Made by a program: the position numbers and the translations under genes
Shown: positions 9,933 to 22,300 of the stretch, piece after piece
Layout of the letters: every line of letters starts with the position of its first letter
How positions within the stretch are numbered: the stretch's first letter is position 1
The notes under the pieces: generated by a model
Databases searched by the model: none
What the model was told of the DNA's origin: nothing
What the model saw: only the letters and a program-made list of their open reading frames with translations
Source: Sneathiella sp.
GTDB lineage: Bacteria; Pseudomonadota; Alphaproteobacteria; Sneathiellales; Sneathiellaceae
Reading direction: 5' to 3'
DNA length: 33,643 nt
Assembly (NCBI GenBank): GCA_021741195.1
Contig: JAIOYL010000015.1
Span: 1-33,643 of the forward strand

Positions 9933-10220
9933 TTAACTACCCGCGACTTTGGCGGCCGCAAGCGCCGCGTTCCAGAAGGGATTGGCAAAAATCAGGATCA
10001 TCGCCACGACAAAACAGTAGATCGCCGTCGATTCAATCATCGCGAGGCTGACAAAAAGCGTTCGTGACAGGGTGCCCGCCGCATCCGGCTGCTGGGCAAT
10101 GGCAGCCAGCGCCTGCGCCGCCGCGCGGGCTTCACCGAGCGCCGGTCCGAGGGCCCCGAAGGCAACGGTCAGGCCAGCGGTAAAAATCGACACGGCTGCT
10201 ATAATTCCAAGTTCAGTCAT
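9933..10220 (-). CDS. atpE: N-type ATPase c subunit
   Basis: 95 aa: GALGPALGEARAAAQALAAIAQQPDA hairpin; helix 2 AMIESTAIYCFVVAMILIFANPFW. Confidence 0.95.
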   Translation of the reverse strand: MTELGIIAAVSIFTAGLTVAFGALGPALGEARAAAQALAAIAQQPDAAGTLSRTLFVSLAMIESTAIYCFVVAMILIFANPFWNAALAAAKVAGS

Positions 10221-10913
10221 TCATTCCTCCTTTTTGGATGTCAATTTCGCATCGCCTTCAGTTGTGGCGGCGATATAGACCGTGGCGAGCACGGCAAAGA
10301 TATAGGCCTGTATCAAGCCGGTCAGCAGCGCCAGCATATCCATCACGACCGGGAAAAAGAACGGGGCGACACCGAGCAGGATGGCCGCGATGACCGCGCC
10401 GCTCATGATATTGCCATAGAGACGGACGGCCAGCGCCAGCGCCCGCGAAAATTCGCCGATAATATTGAACGGCAGCATGACGAACGACGGTTCGATATAG
10501 CGCTTGAGATACGTCCCGATGCCCTGGCGCGCAATGCCGAATGCGGGCACGGCGATGAAGACCGAAAAGGCGAGCGCGGCCGTGGTCGAGAGCGACGCGG
10601 TCGGCGGCTCGAACCCCGGCACGACCAGAAGCAGGTTGGACATGGCGATAAACAGGAAGAGCGTGCCGACGAAATAGATCAGGCGGCCGGTCGGCCTGCG
10701 GGTGATCTCGTTGATCTGCTTTTCAATGCCCTGCACGATCACTTCAAGCGCGGTGCGCCAGCGGGTTGGCGGCGCATCGGGGCGAAGCCGCCAGGTCACG
10801 ATCATCGAGACGATCGTCAGCAGCGCCATCACGATCCAGGTATTGACGATGGTGGCATTGACGGGAATGCCGAAGGCGGTGAAGATGATATGGGCGTCGG
10901 GCGTCAGGTTCAT
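10221..10913 (-). CDS. atpB: N-type ATPase a subunit
   Basis: 230 aa; conserved ALALAVRLYGNIMSGAVIAAILLG with the essential Arg; multiple TMs. Confidence 0.94.
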   Translation of the reverse strand: MNLTPDAHIIFTAFGIPVNATIVNTWIVMALLTIVSMIVTWRLRPDAPPTRWRTALEVIVQGIEKQINEITRRPTGRLIYFVGTLFLFIAMSNLLLVVPGFEPPTASLSTTAALAFSVFIAVPAFGIARQGIGTYLKRYIEPSFVMLPFNIIGEFSRALALAVRLYGNIMSGAVIAAILLGVAPFFFPVVMDMLALLTGLIQAYIFAVLATVYIAATTEGDAKLTSKKEE

Positions 10914-10916
10914 CTT

Positions 10917-11198
10917 CTACCCCTCCCGCCCGATCGGCGCGCGGGCCCAGGTGACGATAGCGTAGCGCGTAGCCAGAAACGCCGCGCCGAAGCCAACGGC
11001 GCTCCAGAGCCCCAGTTGCGCAACCGCCCAGCCACTCAGTAACAAAAGTGAAATCCGGAGCGCGGCACTCATGAGCAGGATCGGCCCCGGACTTGCGCCC
11101 TTGAGCGCCAGCCGGACGCCCAGCCCGAGACCGGCAAAAAAGAGAGCCCCGGCAATAACGCCAAAGGCCAGCCCGACAGCAAGATTGATCACGTCCAT
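10917..11198 (-). CDS. atpR: N-type ATPase subunit AtpR
   Basis: 93-aa membrane protein between AtpQ and a; MDVINLAVGLAFGVIAGALFFAGLGLGVRLAL...ALRISLLLLSGWAVAQLG; AAGGA 5 nt before the ATG. Confidence 0.82.
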   Translation of the reverse strand: MDVINLAVGLAFGVIAGALFFAGLGLGVRLALKGASPGPILLMSAALRISLLLLSGWAVAQLGLWSAVGFGAAFLATRYAIVTWARAPIGREG

Positions 11199-11235
11199 TG
11201 CAGTCCTTCCATTCTGTTGTCTGAAGTATCCGGGC

Positions 11236-11528
11236 TCATTCCGGTCCCCCTTCCCGGCTGGCCCAGCGCCAGGCGATCACCATCCCGATAATGGCGCCGG
11301 CGATGATGAGGGCGATTGTCCAGGAAAAATTTTGCGGCGCGACGCGGTCGAGCCAGGCGCCAAGGAAAGCGCCGCCGACCGTCGGAACCGCGACGGACCA
11401 GCCGATCATTCCAAAAACCCCGAGACCGCGCAACGGGCTGGTGGGCGGCGTGCTCCGCGCGTCCTTTATCCGCTGGGCCCGGCGCCCGATATCCTCCGCC
11501 ACCTTGTCGGGCTTTTTCGGTACTTCCG

Positions 11529-11532
<4 letters not shown>
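11236..11532 (-). CDS. atpQ: N-type ATPase subunit AtpQ (AtpI/AtpZ-like)
   Basis: 98 aa with two TMs: LRGLGVFGMIGWSVAVPTVGGAFLGAWLDRVAPQNFSWTIALIIAGAIIGMVIAWRW. Confidence 0.83.
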
Positions 11533-13941
<2,409 letters not shown>

Positions 13942-14009
13942 GTCTCACTCCTCAGTTAAAAAAAATGGCTCGGGGAACAGTAACTATTTAAAAATACGAA
14001 ACATTTGCA

Positions 14010-14023
14010 TTGATCCTGGTCAA
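14010..14023 (-). promoter_or_regulatory. FNR/FixK/CRP-family box upstream of the N-ATPase operon
   Basis: TTGATCCTGGTCAA fits TTGAY-N4-RTCAA. It is 69-82 bp upstream of the 13941 start. AT-rich TATTTTTAAATAGTTA follows at -10 distance on the minus strand. Confidence 0.72.
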
Positions 14024-14035
14024 GTTCAGCCGGAT

Positions 14036-15622
14036 TTACTTTTTGTCCAGCGTTTGGCGCAGCTTCGACAGCAGTTTCGACCTCTGCCGGCCATCGGGGG
14101 CATGTTCCAGCGCTGAGCGGATATCGAGTGTAAGCTGAGCCAGTTCATTATGCCAGTCAAGCCTGTCGACATTATCCGCGGCCAGCCGCTTGCTGACGCC
14201 GCGCAATTTGCCCGTTTTGCCGGATGTGCGCAGCTCGAATTCGTCATCGAGCGCGGGAATGATGACATGACCCTCTTCAAACCCCTCCTCCAGGAGCTGC
14301 GCCTGGAAAGCCTGCAGCGATTCCCGGGAACCGTGCGTGAGGAAGAGCGCCTGCCGGACCGGTTTGCGCGCTTTCGCCCAGGCGGCAAGGCCGTTCCCGT
14401 CGGCATGGCCCGAATAGGTATCAATCGAGCGGATACGGGCGCGCACATGGATATCCTCGCCCTGGATCCTGACCTTTTTCAGGCCCTGCTCGAGCAGTCG
14501 GCCGAGCGTACCTTCCGCCTGATAGCCAACCAGCAGCACTGTCGATTGCGGACGCCACAGATGATTCTTCAGGTGATGGCGGACGCGCCCGGCGTCGCAC
14601 ATGCCGCTTGCCGCCATAATGATGACGCCGCCGTCAAAGCGGGCGATGGCCTTGCTTTCGTCCACCGTTTCCGTGAAATGAAACTTCGGATTCGAGAACG
14701 GATGATCGCCTTTCTCGACCCCTTCCAGTTCACTCTTATACTTGGAGAAAACCGACGTGACGCGGATGGCGAGCGGCGAATCGAGGAAAACCGCTGTGCA
14801 GGAAATAGTCGCCTTATCAAGGAGATAGTCGATATCGAGCAACAACTCCTGTGTGCGCTCCACGGCAAAGGATGGAATGATCAGCGCGCCGCGCGCCGCC
14901 ATTGCCTCGTTTATCTCAGTTGCCAGAATTTCGCGCCGTTGCCGGGGCGTGACGTCCTCGCGAATGCGTCCACCATAGGTTGATTCGCAAAAGACGTAAT
15001 CGAAACCGCTCGGTGCTTCCGGGTCTCCATGGAAAAGCTTGTTGTCCGGCCCGATATCGCCGGAGAAAAGCAGCCGGAGCGTTTCCTCGCGCTCGGTAAT
15101 TTCAATCTCGATCGAGGCGGCGCCCAGAATATGGCCTGCGTTCCAGAACCGCGCCCTCACTTCAGCACAGGGTTGCAACCATTCTTCGAACTCGACCGGG
15201 TGAATTTGCGCGATCGAGTCTTCCGCATCTTTCCGGCCATAGATCGGCTGCACCGCCGCCTTGCCGCGCTGCTGGTTGCGCCGGTTGAGCCGCTCGACCT
15301 CGACCTCCTGGATATAACCGCTGTCGGGCAGCATATAGCTCAAAAGATCGCGAGTCTGCGCCGTGGTATAGACCGGGCCCGTGAACCCCGCCTTGATCAG
15401 TTTCGGGATAACCCCGCTGTGATCAATATGGGCATGGGTCAGAAGAACGAAATCAATCTCCGCCGGATCGAAGGGAAACGGCCCGTAATTCAGCTCCTTC
15501 AGGGTCTTTGTGCCCTGGAACATACCGCAATCGACAAGAAACTGCCGCCCCGCGACCTGCAAGCGGTAGCAGGATCCGGTCACCGTCCCGGCCGCACCAC
15601 AAAATTTGATCCGCGTCGTCAT
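14036..15622 (-). CDS. Metallo-beta-lactamase / beta-CASP family RNase-like protein
   Basis: 528 aa; HAHIDHSG; DCGMFQG; FCESTYGGRIRED; IIPSFAVERTQELL; IIMAASGMCDAGRVRHHLKNHL; HVRARIRSIDTYSGHADGNGL; FLTHGSRESLQAF. Confidence 0.92.
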   Translation of the reverse strand: MTTRIKFCGAAGTVTGSCYRLQVAGRQFLVDCGMFQGTKTLKELNYGPFPFDPAEIDFVLLTHAHIDHSGVIPKLIKAGFTGPVYTTAQTRDLLSYMLPDSGYIQEVEVERLNRRNQQRGKAAVQPIYGRKDAEDSIAQIHPVEFEEWLQPCAEVRARFWNAGHILGAASIEIEITEREETLRLLFSGDIGPDNKLFHGDPEAPSGFDYVFCESTYGGRIREDVTPRQRREILATEINEAMAARGALIIPSFAVERTQELLLDIDYLLDKATISCTAVFLDSPLAIRVTSVFSKYKSELEGVEKGDHPFSNPKFHFTETVDESKAIARFDGGVIIMAASGMCDAGRVRHHLKNHLWRPQSTVLLVGYQAEGTLGRLLEQGLKKVRIQGEDIHVRARIRSIDTYSGHADGNGLAAWAKARKPVRQALFLTHGSRESLQAFQAQLLEEGFEEGHVIIPALDDEFELRTSGKTGKLRGVSKRLAADNVDRLDWHNELAQLTLDIRSALEHAPDGRQRSKLLSKLRQTLDKK

Positions 15623-15623
15623 G

Positions 15624-16511
15624 TCACGTCTCCTCCGTCAGGGCGCGGCTGAGAAGCGGCGCGAGGCTGATTGCATTGGTCGAATGCGGCACACTGTCGG
15701 TGGAGCGGATGCGCGAAACGCCCGCGGTTTTTATCGCCGCCACGTCGCCGTCACGGCAAAGGGCATGAACCGCAATCACCTCAATCGTACCAGCGCCCGT
15801 CTCACGCAGGGCTTTAGCCGCTCGGCAGACAGTCATTCCGCTTGAAATGACGTCATCCAGAATGATCGCTCGCGCGCCGGCAATCTCCTGGTCCTCCGCA
15901 AAGCGAACTGCCACCTGTCTGTCGCCGGTGCGGACTTTCTCGCCGACAATGAACGGAGAATCGAGCTTTTCAGCGATCACACTCACCCATTGTTTGGATT
16001 CACTGTCTGGCCCGACAAGGAGCAAGCCGATCTGCGATTCCCCGGCAAGAGCATCAGCGATCAATCCGGTTGCACTCAACGCATCCGCGCGGCAATCAGT
16101 AAAAATACTCTGCAGGTTGTCGATGCGGTGCAGATGCGGATCAACCGTTATAACCCGGTCAAAATAACGGGAAAGATAATCACCAATAATCCGCTGGCTG
16201 ACGGCATCACCGGTTTCGAACGCCATGTCCTGCCGCATGTAGCAAAGATACGGCGCGACAAGGACCAGCCGCGCTGCCCCGCCGTTTCGCAGCGTCGCTG
16301 CGGCGAAGGCGAGATGCAGAAGTTTCTCGTTGGGATCATTGAGGCTGGCGAACAGGATCGCCGTTCCCCTGACTGGATGGATGCGCACCCGGCTCTCGCC
16401 GTCGGGAAAGCGGTGAACGGCGATTTCATGGGCAGGAATATCAAGGCTGGCCGCCAGCTTTCCTGCGGCCTCCCTGCTTTCAGGCAGGAAATGAAGCGAG
16501 GCAATGCTCAT
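15624..16511 (-). CDS. Ribose-phosphate pyrophosphokinase-like protein (divergent)
   Basis: 295 aa; [61 protein letters not shown] loop [21 protein letters not shown]. Confidence 0.88.
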   Translation of the reverse strand: MSIASLHFLPESREAAGKLAASLDIPAHEIAVHRFPDGESRVRIHPVRGTAILFASLNDPNEKLLHLAFAAATLRNGGAARLVLVAPYLCYMRQDMAFETGDAVSQRIIGDYLSRYFDRVITVDPHLHRIDNLQSIFTDCRADALSATGLIADALAGESQIGLLLVGPDSESKQWVSVIAEKLDSPFIVGEKVRTGDRQVAVRFAEDQEIAGARAIILDDVISSGMTVCRAAKALRETGAGTIEVIAVHALCRDGDVAAIKTAGVSRIRSTDSVPHSTNAISLAPLLSRALTEET

Positions 16512-18001
16512 GCCTGTTCTCCCAAGGTATAGCCGTTGCCCTCGCCGGCATATTTTATGGCGAAGCCGTAATCGGACTGAAAACAGGCGTGAATACGGTA
16601 GAGCGGTTCTCCCTTGGCGATATTATCACCGATTTTCTTGAACAGATCGATGCCCGCCCCCTTGTCCATCGGCGCCCCCGCCAGCCGGGCGATCCGGGCA
16701 AGACGGAAGCAGTCGATCGCGGTGACGGAGCCGCTTTCCGGCGCCAAAACGTCATGGGTCAGTTCCCCGACGCAAGATACCTCGCGCGCGCGCCCTTGCG
16801 CCTCGATGATCCGCTCCATGGATTTCAATGCCGCGCCGCTGTCCAGCAATTCCTGCGCCCGGGCGTAGCCGCCGCCGCCGCGCAGGTCCGGATCGTTCTC
16901 AAGCAGCGCCCCGGCAATCCGCAGGGATTTCTCGCGCAGGTCCATTGGCGCGCCCTCCTCCCGGCGGAGGACCGCCATCACGTCGCGCGCCTCCAGCACC
17001 GGGCCGATGCCGTTGCCGATCGGCTGTGTTCCATCCGTCACGATCACATCGATGACAAGACCGACCTGATCGCCGACATATTCAAAAAATTTGCGCAGGC
17101 GCATGGCGTCGGTATGGTTGCGGACCTTCGCCGAAGGGCCGAGGGGAAGATCGATCAGCAGATGCGTTGATCCCGCCGCGAGTTTTTTCGACAGGATGGA
17201 GGCAACCATCTGCTCGCGGGTGTCGATGGACAGCGGCCGTTCCACCGAGATCAGGATATCATCGGCTGGCGACAGGTTGACATGCCCGCCCCAGATAATA
17301 CAGCCGTTGCATACCTCGACAACCCGCTGCATCTCCGGCATGGACAAATCGACCTTCGCCAGCACTTCCATGGTGTCCGCCGTCCCGGCAGGCGAGGTAA
17401 TTCCCCGCGATGAGGTCTTCGGAATTGTCAGGCCATGGGCGGCGACGATCGGCACGATGATCATGGAAGTACGGTTGCCCGGAATGCCGCCAATGCAATG
17501 CTTGTCGACAACGACCGGCGATTTCCAGCGAAGCTGCGTTCCCGCCTGCGCCATGGCCTTCGTCAGAAACAGCATCTCGTTCGTCGTCATGAAGCCCGCC
17601 GAGGAAACCAGAAAGGCTGCAATCTCCATTTCCGAATATCGGTAGTTGGCAATATCCGTAATGATCTCCCCGATTTGGCCGGAATCGAGGGTATGGCCAT
17701 GGATCTTGCTCCGCAAGTGATCAAGACTGCGGGGCGGTTCAGCCGGGGCGATGGTCACCCTTGTCCTCTCTTTCAACCCCATGCGGCGGAACGCCTGCTC
17801 CGACAGGCCGAGTTCGCCCGGCCCGACAATCGTCTCATCATCGACAACCATCAGGGACGCCAGCAGATGGTGACTGCCGTTCATCACCTGGATTTTCTTG
17901 AAGGCCTGATATTCCTCCGGTCGGTATGCGCTGCAATTCCTTGCCAGGAACGCCACATTGTCGCGGTAGGTGTCAATGGCAACCCGTTTTAATTCAAGCA
18001 T
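16508..18001 (-). CDS. Thymidine phosphorylase family protein, archaeal AMP phosphorylase-like
   Basis: 497 aa with an N-terminal domain before the core; [62 protein letters not shown]; 4-bp overlap with the prs-like gene. Confidence 0.9.
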   Translation of the reverse strand: MLELKRVAIDTYRDNVAFLARNCSAYRPEEYQAFKKIQVMNGSHHLLASLMVVDDETIVGPGELGLSEQAFRRMGLKERTRVTIAPAEPPRSLDHLRSKIHGHTLDSGQIGEIITDIANYRYSEMEIAAFLVSSAGFMTTNEMLFLTKAMAQAGTQLRWKSPVVVDKHCIGGIPGNRTSMIIVPIVAAHGLTIPKTSSRGITSPAGTADTMEVLAKVDLSMPEMQRVVEVCNGCIIWGGHVNLSPADDILISVERPLSIDTREQMVASILSKKLAAGSTHLLIDLPLGPSAKVRNHTDAMRLRKFFEYVGDQVGLVIDVIVTDGTQPIGNGIGPVLEARDVMAVLRREEGAPMDLREKSLRIAGALLENDPDLRGGGGYARAQELLDSGAALKSMERIIEAQGRAREVSCVGELTHDVLAPESGSVTAIDCFRLARIARLAGAPMDKGAGIDLFKKIGDNIAKGEPLYRIHACFQSDYGFAIKYAGEGNGYTLGEQA

Positions 18002-18059
18002 TTCCCATCCCGGCTCCCGTTATCACACCCATTACTACATACTGCTGCATCCGGCCGCC

Positions 18060-18073
18060 TTGATCGAGGTCAA
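18060..18073 (-). promoter_or_regulatory. FNR/FixK/CRP-family box upstream of the phosphorylase/prs-like/MBL operon
   Basis: TTGATCGAGGTCAA fits TTGAY-N4-RTCAA. It is 59-72 bp upstream of the 18001 start. On the minus strand TAGTAA (18032-18037) falls at -12 to -7 if the box is centred at -41.5. Confidence 0.72.
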
Positions 18074-18156
18074 GTGCAGAAAACTATGATAGCATTCTTC
18101 TGAAATGATTGCTTAAGTAATGGCCGCGAATAAGGGTTCGTTTTGAAAATGGTTAT

Positions 18157-18185
18157 TTGACGCATTTTCATGAAGGCCATAAAAT
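18157..18185 (+). promoter_or_regulatory. Near-consensus sigma70-type promoter for the RND operon
   Basis: -35 TTGACG (18157-18162), 17-bp spacer, -10 TAAAAT (18180-18185); start codon about 47 bp downstream. Confidence 0.65.
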
Positions 18186-18231
18186 GGCTTTTTCGGTGCC
18201 GGTTGTGGGGATCCGAACACAGGATATCTTG

Positions 18232-19314
18232 ATGAGCAGAAAATTTTTCTGGGCCACCCTCGTGATCGCGGCGCTGGTGCTTGGCGGCGGCTATTATTAT
18301 GTCGTCGGCAAAGGCATGTCCGCCGCGCCGCTCGCCAATGCGGCGAAACCTGGCGCCGAGAAAATTGTCATGGTCGAGGCGGAACCTGTCACTGTCGGCA
18401 CGGTGATCGAGGATATCCGGGCCGTCGGCACTTTGCAGGCCAATGAATCCGTCGTCATTTCCTCGGAAATCGCCGGACGGATCGACCGCATCCGGTTCAA
18501 GGAAAGCGGGAATGTCGCCATGGGAGATGTTCTTATCGAGCTCGACGCAGATATCCTCAAGGCTGAACTGGTGAAAGTGCAGTCGGACCTGACCCTTGCC
18601 GAGGCCAATCTTGAACGCGCGCTCAAGCTCGCCAAGCAGGGCACCGGGACACTCCGTGCCCGCGATGAGGCGGTGGCCGCCAGCCAGGCGGCGGAAGCGA
18701 ACCTCAGTCTCGCGCGCGCCCGTCTTGAAAAAGCAACCATTGTCGCCCCCTTCTCGGGCGTTGTCGGTCTTCGCGCCGTCAGTATCGGCGCCTATGTCAC
18801 GCCGGGCGACCGTCTCGTCGAGCTTGCCGATATCGATCCGATCAAGGTCGATTTCCGGGTTCCCGAACTGGTGCTTTCAAGCCTCCACGCCGGTCAGCCC
18901 ATCCGCGTGACCGTCGACGCTTTTCCCGGCCGGACCTTCGAGGGGAAGATCTATGTCATCGATCCGATCGTTGACGCGAACGGACGGGCGGTCCGGCTCC
19001 GTGCGCGCATCGCCAATCCGGATCATTTGTTGTTTCCAGGCCTGTTCGCGCGCGTTCAAATCGTCGTTCACAAGCGTGATAACTCGCTACTGGTACCAGA
19101 ATCCGCTGTATTCGCGCGCGATCGCAAGCATTACGTCTACCGCGTGGTGGATGACCGCGCCATGCTCACTGAAATCGAGTTGGGGCAGCGCCGGTCAGGA
19201 CAGGCGGAAATCATCAAGGGTATTGGGTCGGAGGCGGTAATCATCACGGCCGGTCATCAGCAGGTCCACGATGGCGGACGCGTCGAGATCGCCAAAGCGG
19301 CGGCGGGTAGCTGA
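18232..19314 (+). CDS. RND efflux periplasmic adaptor (membrane fusion protein)
   Basis: MSRKFFWATLVIAALVLGGGYYYVVGKG...ANESVVISSEIAGRIDRIRFKESGNVAMGDVLIELD...; AGGA about 7 nt upstream of this ATG. The ORF-track start at 18157 is a TTG inside the predicted -35. Confidence 0.9.
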   Translation: MSRKFFWATLVIAALVLGGGYYYVVGKGMSAAPLANAAKPGAEKIVMVEAEPVTVGTVIEDIRAVGTLQANESVVISSEIAGRIDRIRFKESGNVAMGDVLIELDADILKAELVKVQSDLTLAEANLERALKLAKQGTGTLRARDEAVAASQAAEANLSLARARLEKATIVAPFSGVVGLRAVSIGAYVTPGDRLVELADIDPIKVDFRVPELVLSSLHAGQPIRVTVDAFPGRTFEGKIYVIDPIVDANGRAVRLRARIANPDHLLFPGLFARVQIVVHKRDNSLLVPESAVFARDRKHYVYRVVDDRAMLTEIELGQRRSGQAEIIKGIGSEAVIITAGHQQVHDGGRVEIAKAAAGS

Positions 19315-19315
19315 G

Positions 19316-22300
19316 ATGAATATTTTTGAGGTCTTCATTAGGCGCCCCGTATTTTCGACAGTGATGAGCCTGATCGTCATTCTTGTCGGGCTCATCTCCT
19401 ATCTTCAACTCACGGTCCGCGAATACCCCAACATCGACGAGCCCATTGTCTCGGTCCGGACCAGCTATCCCGGCGCCAGCGCCGAGATCATTGAAACCCA
19501 GGTGACACAGGTCCTCGAAGGATCAATTGCCGGCATCGAGGGCATCGAGATCATGAGCTCGAGCAGCAAGCCCGAGGAAAGCCGGATCACGGTCCGCTTT
19601 CGCCTCGGTGTCGATCCCGACGTCTCGGCCAGCGACGTTCGCGACCGCGTCTCGCGGGTGCGCGGACGGCTTCCCGCCGAAGTCGAGGAACCGGTGATCG
19701 CCAAGGTCGAGGCGGACGCCCAGTCGATCATCTATCTTGCCTTCACCAGCGACCGCAATACGCCGATCGAGATTTCCGACTATGCGGACCGCTATGTGCG
19801 CGACCGGCTGCAGAATATACCTGGCGTGGCCGAGGTCCGTATCTTCGGCGAGCGCCGTTACGCCATGCGGATCTGGCTCGACCGGGCCCGTCTCGCCGCC
19901 TACCAGCTTACGGCTCAGGATGTTGAAGACGCGCTTCGACAGCAGAATGTTGAAGTTCCCGCGGGCCGTATCGAGAGCTTCGATCGCGAGTTCACGGTAC
20001 TCTCGAAAACCGGACTGACGACGCCGGAGCAGTTTGGGCGGATTGTCGTGAAGGACATCAATGGCATTCCGGTGCGCATCCGGGATGTCGCCCGGGTAGA
20101 GATCGGGCCGCAAGATGAGCGCCGGGTCACCCGCTTCAACGGTGATAACGCTGTCATTCTCGGCATCGTCAAGCAGGCGACGGCCAATCCGCTGGATGTC
20201 TCGATAGAGATGCGCAAGGTTCTGCCGGCTTTGACAAGCGACCTGCCGCAGGGCATGAATGTCAAGATCGCCTATGACAAGTCGATCTTTATCGACCGAT
20301 CGATCGAGGCGGTCTACACCACAATCGCCGAAGCCGTCGCGCTCGTGGTCATCGTCATCTTCTTTTTCCTGCGCACGATCCGGGCGACCATTATCCCGCT
20401 CGTCACCATACCGGTCTCCCTGATCGGTGCCTTCGCCCTTATGCATATGCTGGGCTTCTCGATCAATACCCTGACTTTGCTGGCGATGGTGCTGGCGATC
20501 GGGCTGGTCGTGGATGACGCCATTGTCGTCCTGGAGAATATCCACCGCCATGTCGAAGACGGTATGACGCCGGTCCGCGCAGCTATCGTTGGCATCGGCG
20601 AGATTTCGGGCGCGGTAATCGCCATGACGCTCACGCTGGCGGCCGTCTATGTGCCCGTCGCCTTCTCGCCGGGACGGACGGGATCACTGTTCAGCGAGTT
20701 CGCCCTGACACTCGCAGGATCGGTGCTTGTCTCCGGTTTCGTCGCGCTGACCTTGAGCCCGATGATGTGCTCACGCCTGCTCAAGGAGCATGAAAAGCAC
20801 GGGTGGTTCTATAACCTGTTCGAGAACGGATTGCTGGCCGTCAACCGCGGATATCGCCGCGCGCTTGAGATGACGCTGAGGCTCCGTCCCCTCGTCGTCG
20901 TGATCGCTGTGCTTGTCGCGGCATCGAGCTATTTCCTGCTGACCAGCCTGAAATCTGAACTCGCGCCGATCGAGGATCGCGGGGTTCTGTTTACAGCGGG
21001 AAACGCGCCGGAAGGCTCAACCGTCAATTTCACCAGCCGCTATGCGGAGGAGTTCGAGGCGCTTCTCAACAAGATCCCGGAAGTGCAGCATAATTTCGTC
21101 ATCGTCGGCTCGCGCGCCGTGACGGAGCTGATATCATTCTCGCAGCTCACCCCCTGGGAGGATCGCGACCGCACGCAGATGGAAATCGTTCGTGAATTGC
21201 AGCCCAAACTCTCCCGTATCACCGGGGTGCGCGCCTTCGCCAACAATCCCGGCTCCTTCGGCCAGAGCGCCCGCAACAAGCCGATCGAGTTTGTTATCCA
21301 GACGTCGGAGAGCTATGAGACGCTGGACGGATATGTCGAGAAATTCCTGGGTGAAGCCGAGAAATTCCCGGGGCTCATCAATCTGGACAGCGATCTTCGC
21401 CTCAACACGCCGCAGATCGATGTCGAGATGGACCGCGAACGTGTCGCCGACACCGGCGCGGGCGTGCTGAATGTCGGGCGCACCCTGGAAACGCTGCTTG
21501 GCGGCCGCCAGGTGACCCGCTTCAACCAGAACGGCGAACAATATGACGTGATCGTGCAGATGGCGCCGGACGACCGGCGGACTGCCAGCGATCTCAATGA
21601 CATCTATGTGCGCGGTCGTGACGGAACACCAATCCAGCTGTCCAATCTGGTCACGTTGCGCGAAACCGTCGCGCCCAAGGAGCTCAACCGGTTCAACCAG
21701 TTCCGCTCCGCCACCATCACCGGCAATATCGCGCCCGGCTACTCGCTCGGCGAAGGCCTTGATGCCCTCGAAACTGCGGCAAGGCAGGTGTTGCCCGCGA
21801 CGGCGCGATATGATTTCAGCGGCGAGTCCCGCGAATTCAAGGAGGCCGGAACAAGTCTACTGTTCGTCTTCATCCTGGCGCTCTGCTTTATCTTCCTCGT
21901 CCTTGCGGCGCAGTTCGAAAGCTTCGTCGATCCCCTGATCATCATGCTCACGGTGCCGCTCTCAATGACCGGGGCGCTGCTCGCGCTCAACCTCACCGGC
22001 GGCACCCTCAATATCTACAGCCAGGTCGGACTGGTCACGCTGATCGGGCTGATCAGCAAGCACGGCATCCTGATCGTGCAGTTCGCCAACCAGCTCCAGG
22101 ATGAGGGCCGGTCGCTTCGCGATTCCGTGGTCGAGGCGGCGTCACTCCGGCTGCGCCCGATCCTGATGACCACCGGGGCCATGGTTTCCGGCGCCATCCC
22201 GCTCGCCATCGCGGCGGGCGCGGGCGCGGAAAGCCGGCAGCAAATCGGATGGGTTATCGTCGGCGGGATGACCTTCGGAACGCTGCTGACGTTGTTCGTG

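Noticed and set aside
18157-18231. ORF-track start of the RND adaptor at 18157
   Set aside because: It is a TTG inside the predicted -35 element; ATG 18232 has an AGGA and starts directly before the membrane anchor.
19523-20551. 342-aa minus-strand ORF inside the RND permease gene
   Set aside because: Antisense to a strongly conserved permease; charged, repetitive composition and no domain signature.
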